Source: Ornithinimicrobium sp. F0845
Lineage (GTDB): Bacteria; Actinomycetota; Actinomycetes; Actinomycetales; Dermatophilaceae
Length of the DNA: 64,000 nt
Direction of reading: 5' to 3'
Assembly: GCF_023015765.1 (NCBI RefSeq)
Contig: NZ_JALKAL010000014.1
Location: forward strand, 1-64,000
Part shown: piece by piece, positions 56,886 through 64,000 of the stretch
Layout: every line of letters starts with the position of its first letter
Position numbering within the stretch: position 1 is the stretch's first letter
The notes under the pieces: model-generated
Database searches by the model: none
What the model saw: the letters and a program-made list of their open reading frames with translations, nothing else
Told to the model about the DNA's origin: nothing
Translations under genes and position numbers: made by a program

Positions 56886-57835
56886 TCGCGCCCCAGGTCG
56901 CGGTGGAAGGTCGTGAGCGCCACTCCCGCGCGCCCCTCGAGCCGCTTGACGAGCTCCTCGGTGACCGCGACGGAGCGGTGCTTGCCGCCCGTGCAGCCGA
57001 TGGCCACGGTCACGTAGCGGCGTCCCTCGGAGAGATAACCGTCCATCGCGATGTTGAGCATCGTGGTCACGGCATCCAGATAGGCGTCCAGCCCGCGCTG
57101 CCCCAGCACGTAGTCCCGCACCTGTTCGTCACGGCCCGTGAACGGCCGCAGCTCGGGTTGCCAGTAGGGGTTGACCAGGAAGCGCAGGTCCAGCACGATG
57201 TCGGCGTCCAGGGGGATGCCGTACTTGAAGCCGAACGACAGCACCGCCATGCGCAGCCGGACGCTGACATCGGTGTTGAGCAGCTCGTCGACGGCCACGC
57301 CCAGCTGGTGCACGTTGTAGCCCGTTGTGTCGATGACGACATCGGCGCCGGAGCGGATGTCGCCCAGCATCCGACGCTCCTTGTGGATGCCGTCGAGGAG
57401 CAGGCCGTCCCCCTGCAGCGGGTGGGGCCGCCGGACGCTCTCGAAACGCCGCACCAGGGCCTCGTCCGTGGCGTCCACGAAGATGGTGCGGGGGTTGAAG
57501 CCGTTGGCTTGCAGCTCCTGGATGCCGTTGCTCAGCTCGGTCGTGAAGTCGCGGCTGCGGACGTCGACGACAGCCGCGAGCCGCTGCGGTCGCACACCAC
57601 CGGAGACGATCTCGACGAGGTCGGCGAGCATCTTGGGCGGGATGTTGTCCACGACATACCAGCCGCGGTCCTCCAGCACGTTGGCCGCTGTCGAGCGTCC
57701 CGCCCCGCTCATCCCCGTGATGAGCACGAACTCACGGTGTTCGCGCCCATCCTGGGGCTCTGGCACGGACGTGTCCGACACCTGTGTCGCGGCCGTGCTC
57801 CCGGACCCGACTGCGTCCGCCCCTAGCTCAGTCAT
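56882..57835 (-). CDS. rapZ: RapZ nucleotide-binding protein
   Basis: A protein of 317 residues with an N-terminal P-loop domain (LITGMSGAGRSTAANVLED) and a C-terminal domain (FGFKYGIPLDADIVLDLRFL; TVAIGCTGGKHRSVAVTEEL). In E. coli RapZ links cell-wall sugar supply to small RNA decay; the role in actinobacteria is unclear. It is 11 bp after uvrC. Confidence 0.94.
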   Translation of the reverse strand: MTELGADAVGSGSTAATQVSDTSVPEPQDGREHREFVLITGMSGAGRSTAANVLEDRGWYVVDNIPPKMLADLVEIVSGGVRPQRLAAVVDVRSRDFTTELSNGIQELQANGFNPRTIFVDATDEALVRRFESVRRPHPLQGDGLLLDGIHKERRMLGDIRSGADVVIDTTGYNVHQLGVAVDELLNTDVSVRLRMAVLSFGFKYGIPLDADIVLDLRFLVNPYWQPELRPFTGRDEQVRDYVLGQRGLDAYLDAVTTMLNIAMDGYLSEGRRYVTVAIGCTGGKHRSVAVTEELVKRLEGRAGVALTTFHRDLGRE

Positions 57836-57846
57836 GTGGCTCTCCC

Positions 57847-59865
57847 TCAGTCCATCACTTCACCGGTAGCCAGGTTAACCCGCGGCGCCGCCGTGGTCGC
57901 CTCACCAGTGAGTTTCTCGTGGACCAGCGCCGCCAGCGCGGGGCCGATGCCGGGGACTCCGGCCAGCTCCTCCACCGAGGCCGCCTCGATCTTGCGCACG
58001 GAGCCGAACGCGCGCAGCAGGGCCTTCTGACGTGCGGGACCCAGCCCGGGGATGCCGTCCAGGCGGCTGGAGGTCATCGACTTGGACCGGCGCTGCCGGT
58101 GGAAGGTGTTGGCGAAGCGGTGCGCCTCGTCCCGGACCCGCTGCAGCAGGTAGAGCCCCTCGCTGGTCCGGGGCAGGATGACCGGGAACTCCTGCCCCGG
58201 CACCCACACCTCCTCTAGTCGCTTGGCCAGACCGATGACCGTCACGTCGTTGACCCCGACCTCGCTGAGGGCGGCGGCCGCGGCGTTGACCTGGGGCAGC
58301 CCGCCGTCGACGACCACCAGGTTGGGCGGGTAGGCGAACCGGGCCGGTCGTCCCTCCGGCGTGACGGGCTGACCACCCGCGGCGACCGGGCGGCCGTCTG
58401 AGGTGACCGGCTGACCGGCTGCCGGGACCGGTTGACCGGCTGCCGTGAGCGGCGCCGGGTCCTCCGCCGCGGCCGGGGCGTTGAGCAGGTGCCGGAAGCG
58501 CCGGGTCAGCACCTCGTGCATGGCGGCGGTGTCGTCGGCGGTGCCGTGCCGGACGATGAAACGGCGGTACTCGCTCTTGCGCGGGAGTCCGTCCTCGAAG
58601 ACCACCATCGAGCCCACCACGTCCGTGCCCTGCACGTGGCTGATGTCGAAGGACTCGATGCGCAGCGGCGCCTCGTCGAGCTCGAGCGCGTCCTGCAGCT
58701 CCTGGAGCGCCTGGCTGCGTGCGGTGAGGTCGCCGGACCGGGCCACCTTGTGCCGCGCCAGCGACTGGGTGGCGTTGCGGGCCACGGTCTCCAGCAGCGC
58801 CCGCTTGTCACCGCGCTGCGGCACCCGGATGCGCACCCTCGCGCCGCGCAGGGTGCTGAGCCACTCCTCCAGGTTGCCCCGGCCGGTGGGCTCGACCGGC
58901 ACGAGCACCTCGCGCGGCACCGCCTCCGGTGACTCCCCGCCATACACCTGCTGCAACAGGTGCTCGACGATCTCGGCGAGGTCCTCGGCCCCCTTCTCAC
59001 TGACCCACCCTCGCTGCCCGCGCACCCGGCCGCCGCGCACGTGGAACACCTGGAAGGCGACCTCGAGCTCGTCGTCGGCCAGGGCGAAGACGTCGGCATC
59101 GGTCGCGTCCGGCAGCACGACGGCTGACTTCTCCAGCGCCCGCTGGAGCGCCACGATGTCGTCGCGGAGCCGGGCGGCCGTCTCGAAGTCGAGCTCCGCG
59201 CTGGCGGCGCGCATCCGCTGTTCAAGGTCCTTGACGAAGCGGCCGGTGTTGCCGGTCATGAAGTCGCAGAAGTCCTCGGCGATCGCGCGGTGCTCCTCGG
59301 GGGTGACCCGACCGACGCACGGCGCCGAGCACTTGTCGATGTAGCCCAGCAGGCACGGTCGGCCGACCTGGTTGGCGCGCTTGAACACGCCCTTGCTGCA
59401 GGTGCGCACCGGAAACACCCGCAGCAGCTGGTCCAGGGTCTCCCGGATCGCCCACGCGTGGGCGTAGGGCCCGAAGTAGCGGGTGCCGGACTTCTTGGCG
59501 CCGCGCATGACCTGGGCCCGGGGGAACTCCTCCCCCATCGTGACCGCGAGATAGGGGTAGGACTTGTCGTCGCGGTACTTGACGTTGAACCGGGGGTCGT
59601 ACTCCTTGATCCAGGCGTACTCCAGCTGGAGTGCCTCGACCTCGTTGCGCACGACCGTCCACTCCACCGAGGCCCCGGTCTGCACCATGGTGCGGGTCCG
59701 CGGGTGGAGCGCCGAGAGATCCTGGAAGTACGAGCTCAGCCGAGAGCGCAGCGAGACCGCCTTGCCCACGTAGATGACCCGTCCGTGCTGGTCACGGAAC
59801 CGGTAGACACCGGGCTCGGTCGGGATCTCCCCCGGACGGGGGCGGTAGCTGGAGGGGTCTGCCAT
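57847..59865 (-). CDS. uvrC: Excinuclease ABC subunit C
   Basis: A protein of 672 residues that cuts damaged DNA on both sides of a lesion. It has an N-terminal GIY-YIG domain ([18 protein letters not shown]), a UVR segment near residue 215-245, an RNase H-like endonuclease domain ([16 protein letters not shown]) and a terminal helix-hairpin-helix pair ([17 protein letters not shown]). Between the UVR part and the endonuclease domain, about residues 472-507, five 7-residue repeats of the form xxxGQPV/GRPV are inserted. It lies 3 bp after uvrA. Confidence 0.96.
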   Translation of the reverse strand: MADPSSYRPRPGEIPTEPGVYRFRDQHGRVIYVGKAVSLRSRLSSYFQDLSALHPRTRTMVQTGASVEWTVVRNEVEALQLEYAWIKEYDPRFNVKYRDDKSYPYLAVTMGEEFPRAQVMRGAKKSGTRYFGPYAHAWAIRETLDQLLRVFPVRTCSKGVFKRANQVGRPCLLGYIDKCSAPCVGRVTPEEHRAIAEDFCDFMTGNTGRFVKDLEQRMRAASAELDFETAARLRDDIVALQRALEKSAVVLPDATDADVFALADDELEVAFQVFHVRGGRVRGQRGWVSEKGAEDLAEIVEHLLQQVYGGESPEAVPREVLVPVEPTGRGNLEEWLSTLRGARVRIRVPQRGDKRALLETVARNATQSLARHKVARSGDLTARSQALQELQDALELDEAPLRIESFDISHVQGTDVVGSMVVFEDGLPRKSEYRRFIVRHGTADDTAAMHEVLTRRFRHLLNAPAAAEDPAPLTAAGQPVPAAGQPVTSDGRPVAAGGQPVTPEGRPARFAYPPNLVVVDGGLPQVNAAAAALSEVGVNDVTVIGLAKRLEEVWVPGQEFPVILPRTSEGLYLLQRVRDEAHRFANTFHRQRRSKSMTSSRLDGIPGLGPARQKALLRAFGSVRKIEAASVEELAGVPGIGPALAALVHEKLTGEATTAAPRVNLATGEVMD
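58345..58450 (-). repeat. 21-bp (7-codon) tandem repeat inside uvrC
   Basis: In the UvrC frame the array reads [35 protein letters not shown], five units of seven codons. It lies between structured domains and the frame is kept, so it probably forms a flexible linker of variable length. Confidence 0.8.
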
Positions 59866-59868
59866 CGG

Positions 59869-62814
59869 TCAGGCGGACCGCCCACGGGGTCCGGAGCGGG
59901 CAGCCGCGGGGCGACGGCCGCGCTCGAGCAGCGGGGCCAGGAAGCGCCCGGTGTGGCTGTCCGGGTCGGCCGCCACGGCCTCGGGCGTGCCCTCGGCGAC
60001 GACCGTGCCACCGCCCCGGCCGCCCTCGGGCCCTAGGTCGACAACCCAGTCGGCGCTCTTGATGACGTCCAGGTTGTGCTCGATCACCAGGACGGTGTTG
60101 CCCTTGTCGACCAGGCCCTGCAGGACCCCCAACAGTTTGCGGATGTCCTCGAAGTGCAGCCCCGTCGTCGGCTCGTCCAGGACGTAGACCGTGCGGCCCG
60201 TCGACCGCTTCTGCAGCTCGGCCGCCAGCTTGACCCGTTGGGCCTCGCCGCCGGAGAGGGTCGGGGCGGGCTGCCCCAGGCGGACGTAGCCGAGCCCGAC
60301 CTCGACCAGGGTCGTCAGGTGCCGGGCGATCGCGGGGACCGCCGCGAAGAACCCGGCGGCCTCCTCGATGGGCATGTCGAGGACCTCGGAGATGGTCCGG
60401 CCCTTGAAGTGCACCTCCAGGGTCTCCCGGTTGTAGCGCGCACCGTGACAGACCTCGCACGGGACGTAGACGTCGGGCAGGAAGTTCATCTCGATCTTCA
60501 GGGTGCCGTCACCGGCGCACGCCTCGCAGCGCCCGCCCTTGACGTTGAAGGAGAAGCGCCCGGGCAGGTAGCCCCGGACCTTGGCCTCGGTGGTCTCGGC
60601 GAAGAGCTTGCGGATGTGGTCGAAGACGCCGGTGTAGGTCGCCGGGTTGCTCCGGGGGGTGCGGCCGATGGGGCCCTGGTCGACGTGCACCACCTTGTCG
60701 AGTGCGCCGAGCCCCTCCACCCGCTTGTGCCGCCCCGGGACCTGCCGGGCACCGTTGAGCTGGTTGGCCAGCACCTTGTAGAGGATGTCGTTGACCAGGG
60801 TCGACTTGCCCGACCCGGACACGCCGGTGATCGCGACCAGGTTGCCCAGCGGGAAGGAGACGTCCACACCCTGGAGGTTGTGCTCCCGCGCGCCGACGAC
60901 CTTCAGCGCCCGCCCGTCCTGACCGCGTCGCCGGGCCGGCACGACGATCTCCCGCCGACCGGACAGGTAGGCGCCGGTCACCGAGGACGTGTGCGTCAGC
61001 AGGTCCGCCACCGAGCCGGAGTGCACCACCTGTCCACCGTGCTCGCCCGCGCCGGGGCCGATGTCGACCACCCAGTCGGCAGCCTCGATCGTGTCCTCGT
61101 CGTGCTCCACGACGATCAGGGTGTTGCCCAGGTCACGCAACCGGGTGAGGGTCTCGATGAGCCGGTGGTTGTCCCGCTGGTGCAGACCGATCGATGGCTC
61201 GTCGAGGACGTAGAGGACACCGACCAGGCCGGAGCCGATCTGGGTGGCCAGCCGGATGCGCTGAGCCTCGCCACCGGACAGCGTGGCCGCAGGCCGGTCC
61301 AGGGAGATGTAGTCCAGACCGACGTCCAGCAGGAACCCGAGGCGGGACTGCACCTCCACCATGACCCGGTCGGCGATCTGGGCCTCGCGCTCGCTGAAGT
61401 CGATGCCCCGGAGGAAGTCGGCGCACTGGTCGATCGGCAGCGCGCACACCTCGGAGATGCTGCGGCCACCGACGGTCACGGCCAGGATCTCCGGCTTGAG
61501 CCGGCTGCCCTGGCAGACGGGGCAGGGCACCTCGCGCATGTAGGACTCGTAGCGCTCGCGGCTGGTGTCCGAGTCGGTCTCCGCGTGCTTGCGCTTGACA
61601 TAGGGGATGACACCCTCGAAGCCGGTGCTGTAGGCCCGCTCGCGACCGAACCGGTTGCGGTAGCGGACGTGCACCTTGTGCTGGTAGCCGTGCAGGATCG
61701 CGTCGCGCGCCCGCCCGGGCAGGGCCCGCCACGGGGTCTCCAGGTCGAACTTGAGGTCCTCCCCCAACCCACCGAGCACCCGCACGAAGAAGTCGCTGAT
61801 CCCGTGGGCGGTCGACCACGGGGTGATCGCGCCCGCCATGATGGTGGCGTCCTCGTCGCGGATGACCAGCTCGGGGTCGACCTCGAGCTCGACGCCGATG
61901 CCGGTGCAGGAGGGGCAGGCACCGAACGGGGAGTTGAAGGAGAACGACCGCGGCTCGATCTCGTCGATCGCCAGAGGGTGGTCGTTGGGGCAGGCCATCC
62001 GCTCGGAGAAGCGGCGCTCCCGCGGGCGGCCCTCCGGGTCGTCGTCGGCGATGTCCACGAACTCGACGACGACCAGGCCACCGGCCAGACCGAGGGCGGT
62101 CTCCACCGAGTCGGTGAGCCGCTGCTTGGCCTTGCCGTCGCCGCCCTTGGCCACCAGCCGGTCCACGACCACCTCGATGGAGTGCTTCTTCTGCTTCTCC
62201 AGCGTCGGCGGCTCGGTCAGCGAGAGCACCTCGCCGTCCACCCGGGCCCGCGAGAAGCCCTTCGTCTGCAGCTCGCTGAACAGATCGACATACTCCCCCT
62301 TGCGGGCCCGCACGACCGGTGCCAGCACCTGGAACCTGGTGCCCTCGGGGAGCTCGAGCAGCCGGTCGACGATCTGCTGCGGGGTCTGCCGGGCGATCGC
62401 CTCGCCACAGACCGGGCAGTGCGGCCGGCCCACCCGGGCATACAGGAGGCGGAGATAGTCATAGACCTCGGTGATCGTGCCCACCGTCGACCGCGGGTTG
62501 CGGTTGGTGGACTTCTGGTCGATCGACACCGCAGGAGACAACCCCTCGATGAAGTCCACGTCGGGCTTGTCCATCTGCCCCAGAAACTGCCGGGCGTAGG
62601 CCGACAGGGACTCGACGTAGCGCCGTTGCCCCTCGGCGAAGATCGTGTCGAACGCCAGGGAGGACTTGCCGGAGCCGCTCAGGCCGGTGAAGACGACGAG
62701 CGAGTCGCGCGGGATGTCGACCGAGAGGTCCTTGAGATTGTGCTCGCGGGCACCCCGCACGACCAACCGGTCGTGGCGGTGCGGGAGGGAGGTGGCGGCA
62801 GTCGTGGATGGCAC
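59869..62814 (-). CDS. uvrA: Excinuclease ABC subunit A
   Basis: A damage-recognition ATPase of about 981 residues with two ABC modules. Walker A motifs are [18 protein letters not shown] and [18 protein letters not shown], the signatures are [17 protein letters not shown] and [17 protein letters not shown], and zinc-finger cysteines are in GRPHCPVCG and [10 protein letters not shown]. The GTG at 62814 is chosen because a TACCAT -10 lies seven bases upstream; two GTG codons further upstream are also in frame. Confidence 0.96.
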   Translation of the reverse strand: MPSTTAATSLPHRHDRLVVRGAREHNLKDLSVDIPRDSLVVFTGLSGSGKSSLAFDTIFAEGQRRYVESLSAYARQFLGQMDKPDVDFIEGLSPAVSIDQKSTNRNPRSTVGTITEVYDYLRLLYARVGRPHCPVCGEAIARQTPQQIVDRLLELPEGTRFQVLAPVVRARKGEYVDLFSELQTKGFSRARVDGEVLSLTEPPTLEKQKKHSIEVVVDRLVAKGGDGKAKQRLTDSVETALGLAGGLVVVEFVDIADDDPEGRPRERRFSERMACPNDHPLAIDEIEPRSFSFNSPFGACPSCTGIGVELEVDPELVIRDEDATIMAGAITPWSTAHGISDFFVRVLGGLGEDLKFDLETPWRALPGRARDAILHGYQHKVHVRYRNRFGRERAYSTGFEGVIPYVKRKHAETDSDTSRERYESYMREVPCPVCQGSRLKPEILAVTVGGRSISEVCALPIDQCADFLRGIDFSEREAQIADRVMVEVQSRLGFLLDVGLDYISLDRPAATLSGGEAQRIRLATQIGSGLVGVLYVLDEPSIGLHQRDNHRLIETLTRLRDLGNTLIVVEHDEDTIEAADWVVDIGPGAGEHGGQVVHSGSVADLLTHTSSVTGAYLSGRREIVVPARRRGQDGRALKVVGAREHNLQGVDVSFPLGNLVAITGVSGSGKSTLVNDILYKVLANQLNGARQVPGRHKRVEGLGALDKVVHVDQGPIGRTPRSNPATYTGVFDHIRKLFAETTEAKVRGYLPGRFSFNVKGGRCEACAGDGTLKIEMNFLPDVYVPCEVCHGARYNRETLEVHFKGRTISEVLDMPIEEAAGFFAAVPAIARHLTTLVEVGLGYVRLGQPAPTLSGGEAQRVKLAAELQKRSTGRTVYVLDEPTTGLHFEDIRKLLGVLQGLVDKGNTVLVIEHNLDVIKSADWVVDLGPEGGRGGGTVVAEGTPEAVAADPDSHTGRFLAPLLERGRRPAAARSGPRGRSA

Positions 62815-63093
62815 GCTCTCGATGGTAGATCGTGGCACCGACACTCCCCACCTCGTGCGCCCGGGGTCGACGGGTCCGCGGCGGCACCCGACCCGACCCG
62901 CTAGTGACAAGTTATGCTCAGCCTTGCATAGTTATGTGACGCTCGGCACGGTTCCTTCCGGTCACCGGCGGCAGCGTCTACAGTCGGCGCAGCACTTTTT
63001 CGGCCGGCCGAAGGTGGTGCGCCCCCGGGCCGACGCTGTCCCGGGTTTGAATAAGTACACGCGGCTACAGGCTGCCCGCCCCTGGACGGTGCC
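62815..63093. other. uvrA-gltB divergent intergenic region
   Basis: 279 bp. It is lower in GC around 62905-62940, where TTGCATAGTTATGTG carries GCATA/TATGT half-sites and AGTTATG occurs twice (in CAAGTTATGCTC and CATAGTTATGTG). This may be an operator for gltB nitrogen or arginine control, but I cannot assign it to ArgR or GlnR. Near 63048 GGTTTGAATAAGTACACG is AT-rich and may belong to a promoter. Confidence 0.35.
62822..62827 (-). promoter_or_regulatory. -10 element TACCAT, leaderless start of uvrA
   Basis: On the minus strand TACCAT ends seven bases before the GTG at 62814. No LexA-type box is visible. Confidence 0.4.
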
Positions 63094-64000
63094 ATGAACC
63101 AGAGCCCCCATCTCGCGACCCCGACCTCAGCTGCGCCCGCAGGACGCCCCGTTCCGGCGTCCCCCAGCGGGTCCGCGTCGCCGGCCGGTCGCCCTCCCGG
63201 GCTCTACGACGGCGACCACGAGCATGACGCCTGCGGTGTGGCCTTCGTGGCTACCCTCCGCGGCTATCCCGGGCACGACATCGTCGCCCACGCCCTGACC
63301 GCCCTGCACAACCTGGACCACCGGGGCGCGGTCGGCGCCGAGCCGGACTCCGGCGACGGCGCGGGGATCCTCACACAGGTGCCGGACCGGTTCTTGCGGG
63401 AGGTGCTCGACGTCGACCTCCCCGACCCTGGGCAGTATGCCGTGGGGCTGCTCTTCCTGCCCCCCGAGGACCCCGGTGGGGCCGCCTCCGACGTCGAGTC
63501 GATCCTCCACGGCTCCGGCCTCGACGTGCTGGCCTGGCGCGACGTGCCCACCCGCCCTGACCTCGTCGGCCCGATGGCCCGTGCAGCCATGCCGGTGATG
63601 CGCCAGGTCGTGGTCACCTCGCGGACGGGAGACGCGGGGCTGGACCTGGAGCGTCGGGTCTGGCTGGCCCGCAAGACCATCGAGCGGCAGACGTCGGTCT
63701 ACCCCGTGTCGCTCTCCGGACGGACCCTCGGCTACAAGGGGATGCTCACCACCACCCAGCTCGCCGAGTTCTTCCCGGACCTCACCGACGAGCGCTACGA
63801 GTCCGCCCTCGCGGTGGTCCACTCCCGGTTCTCGACCAACACCTTCCCCTCCTGGCCGCTGGCCCATCCCTACCGGCTGGTCGCGCACAACGGCGAGATC
63901 AACACCGTGCGCGGCAACCGCAACTGGATGAACGCCCGGGAGAGCAGCCTGTCGGCCCCGCTCTTCCCCGGAGACCTGGCGGCAACGCTGCCGATCTGCA
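63094..64000 (+). CDS. gltB: Glutamate synthase large subunit (5' part)
   Basis: The first 302 codons of the NADPH-type glutamate synthase alpha chain, which makes glutamate from glutamine and 2-oxoglutarate. The class II glutamine amidotransferase domain is recognised by [19 protein letters not shown], where C47 becomes the N-terminal nucleophile after a 46-residue propeptide is removed, and by [20 protein letters not shown] and [18 protein letters not shown]. The gene runs off the right edge. Confidence 0.95.
   Translation, partial: MNQSPHLATPTSAAPAGRPVPASPSGSASPAGRPPGLYDGDHEHDACGVAFVATLRGYPGHDIVAHALTALHNLDHRGAVGAEPDSGDGAGILTQVPDRFLREVLDVDLPDPGQYAVGLLFLPPEDPGGAASDVESILHGSGLDVLAWRDVPTRPDLVGPMARAAMPVMRQVVVTSRTGDAGLDLERRVWLARKTIERQTSVYPVSLSGRTLGYKGMLTTTQLAEFFPDLTDERYESALAVVHSRFSTNTFPSWPLAHPYRLVAHNGEINTVRGNRNWMNARESSLSAPLFPGDLAATLPIC

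Noticed and set aside
60076-62904. Very long antisense frames, for example over uvrA, cphA (14284-15729) and the Mur ligase (15937-18417)
   Set aside because: These are shadows of real genes in high-GC DNA. Their translations are rich in Arg, Gly, His and Val and show no family motif.
62900-63093. Glutamine riboswitch or other structured leader before gltB
   Set aside because: No conserved riboswitch core could be recognised; only short inverted half-sites and AT-rich patches are seen.

Overview
The window is about 64 kb of very GC-rich (near 70%), densely packed DNA from an actinobacterium. RbpA, WhiA, an InhA-type FabI, a SufR-led SUF operon and the OpcA/Zwf pentose-phosphate operon all point that way. 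The gene content and the cyanophycin genes would fit a member of the Micrococcales, perhaps near Intrasporangiaceae/Ornithinimicrobium, but the genus is an inference. Many genes start with GTG. Neighbours often overlap by ATGA or GTGA, and at least eleven starts have a TAnnnT -10 hexamer 6-8 nt upstream, which suggests leaderless mRNAs.

Layout. 1-570: a gene-poor edge with tRNA-Leu(GAG), an inverted 17-nt copy of its T-arm and a doubtful short ORF. 637-5893: dinB, then a HipA-like kinase/DUF3037/YbaK operon, a phosphoribosyltransferase, and a divergent LysR regulator/LysE exporter pair. 5879-9054: a coupled ABC ATPase-TauE-RNA methyltransferase operon and an unknown protein. 9055-9405: a repeat-filled gap. 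9406-15816: divergent glgA/glgC (glycogen or alpha-glucan), then cphB-cphA (cyanophycin breakdown and synthesis). 15952-19699: fabG-fabI followed by an unusual Mur-ligase protein with a TPR-like tail. 19766-23967: DUF3099, a small Cys protein, SURF1, an atypical SDR, a universal stress protein, and a MarR regulator with a hydrolase. 23999-28539: an ABC exporter, an ABC-F protein and a zinc metallopeptidase.

28615-48000: the Fe-S assembly operon sufR-sufB-sufD-Rieske-sufC-sufS-sufU-sufT with an acVLRF1-like gene at its end, an ABC-2 transporter, ctaA (heme A synthase), an inserted membrane protein plus two-component system, ctaB (heme O synthase), and then the pentose-phosphate operon tkt-tal-pgi-zwf-(opcA::pgl). 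50778-62814: rbpA, secG, tpiA, pgk, gap, whiA, yvcK, rapZ, uvrC, uvrA on the minus strand. The window ends in the 5' part of gltB. From suf to uvrC the gene set closely parallels the Mycobacterium tuberculosis Rv1420-Rv1466 region (established knowledge), so most of this half is conserved core. It joins glycolysis, NADPH supply, heme A for cytochrome oxidase and Fe-S assembly.

The most unexpected signals are: (1) an 8-bp word, GTATGNCG, which I hand-counted 41 times where roughly six are expected, in all reading frames and often at the cost of rare codons, while GTACGNCG is nearly absent; (2) a Mur ligase-TPR fusion in the fabG-fabI operon; (3) an OpcA-6-phosphogluconolactonase fusion; (4) a HipA-like kinase/DUF3037/YbaK operon; and (5) several local tandem repeats (upstream of sufR, at the secG stop codon, inside uvrC, and in the gap at 9.1-9.4 kb).
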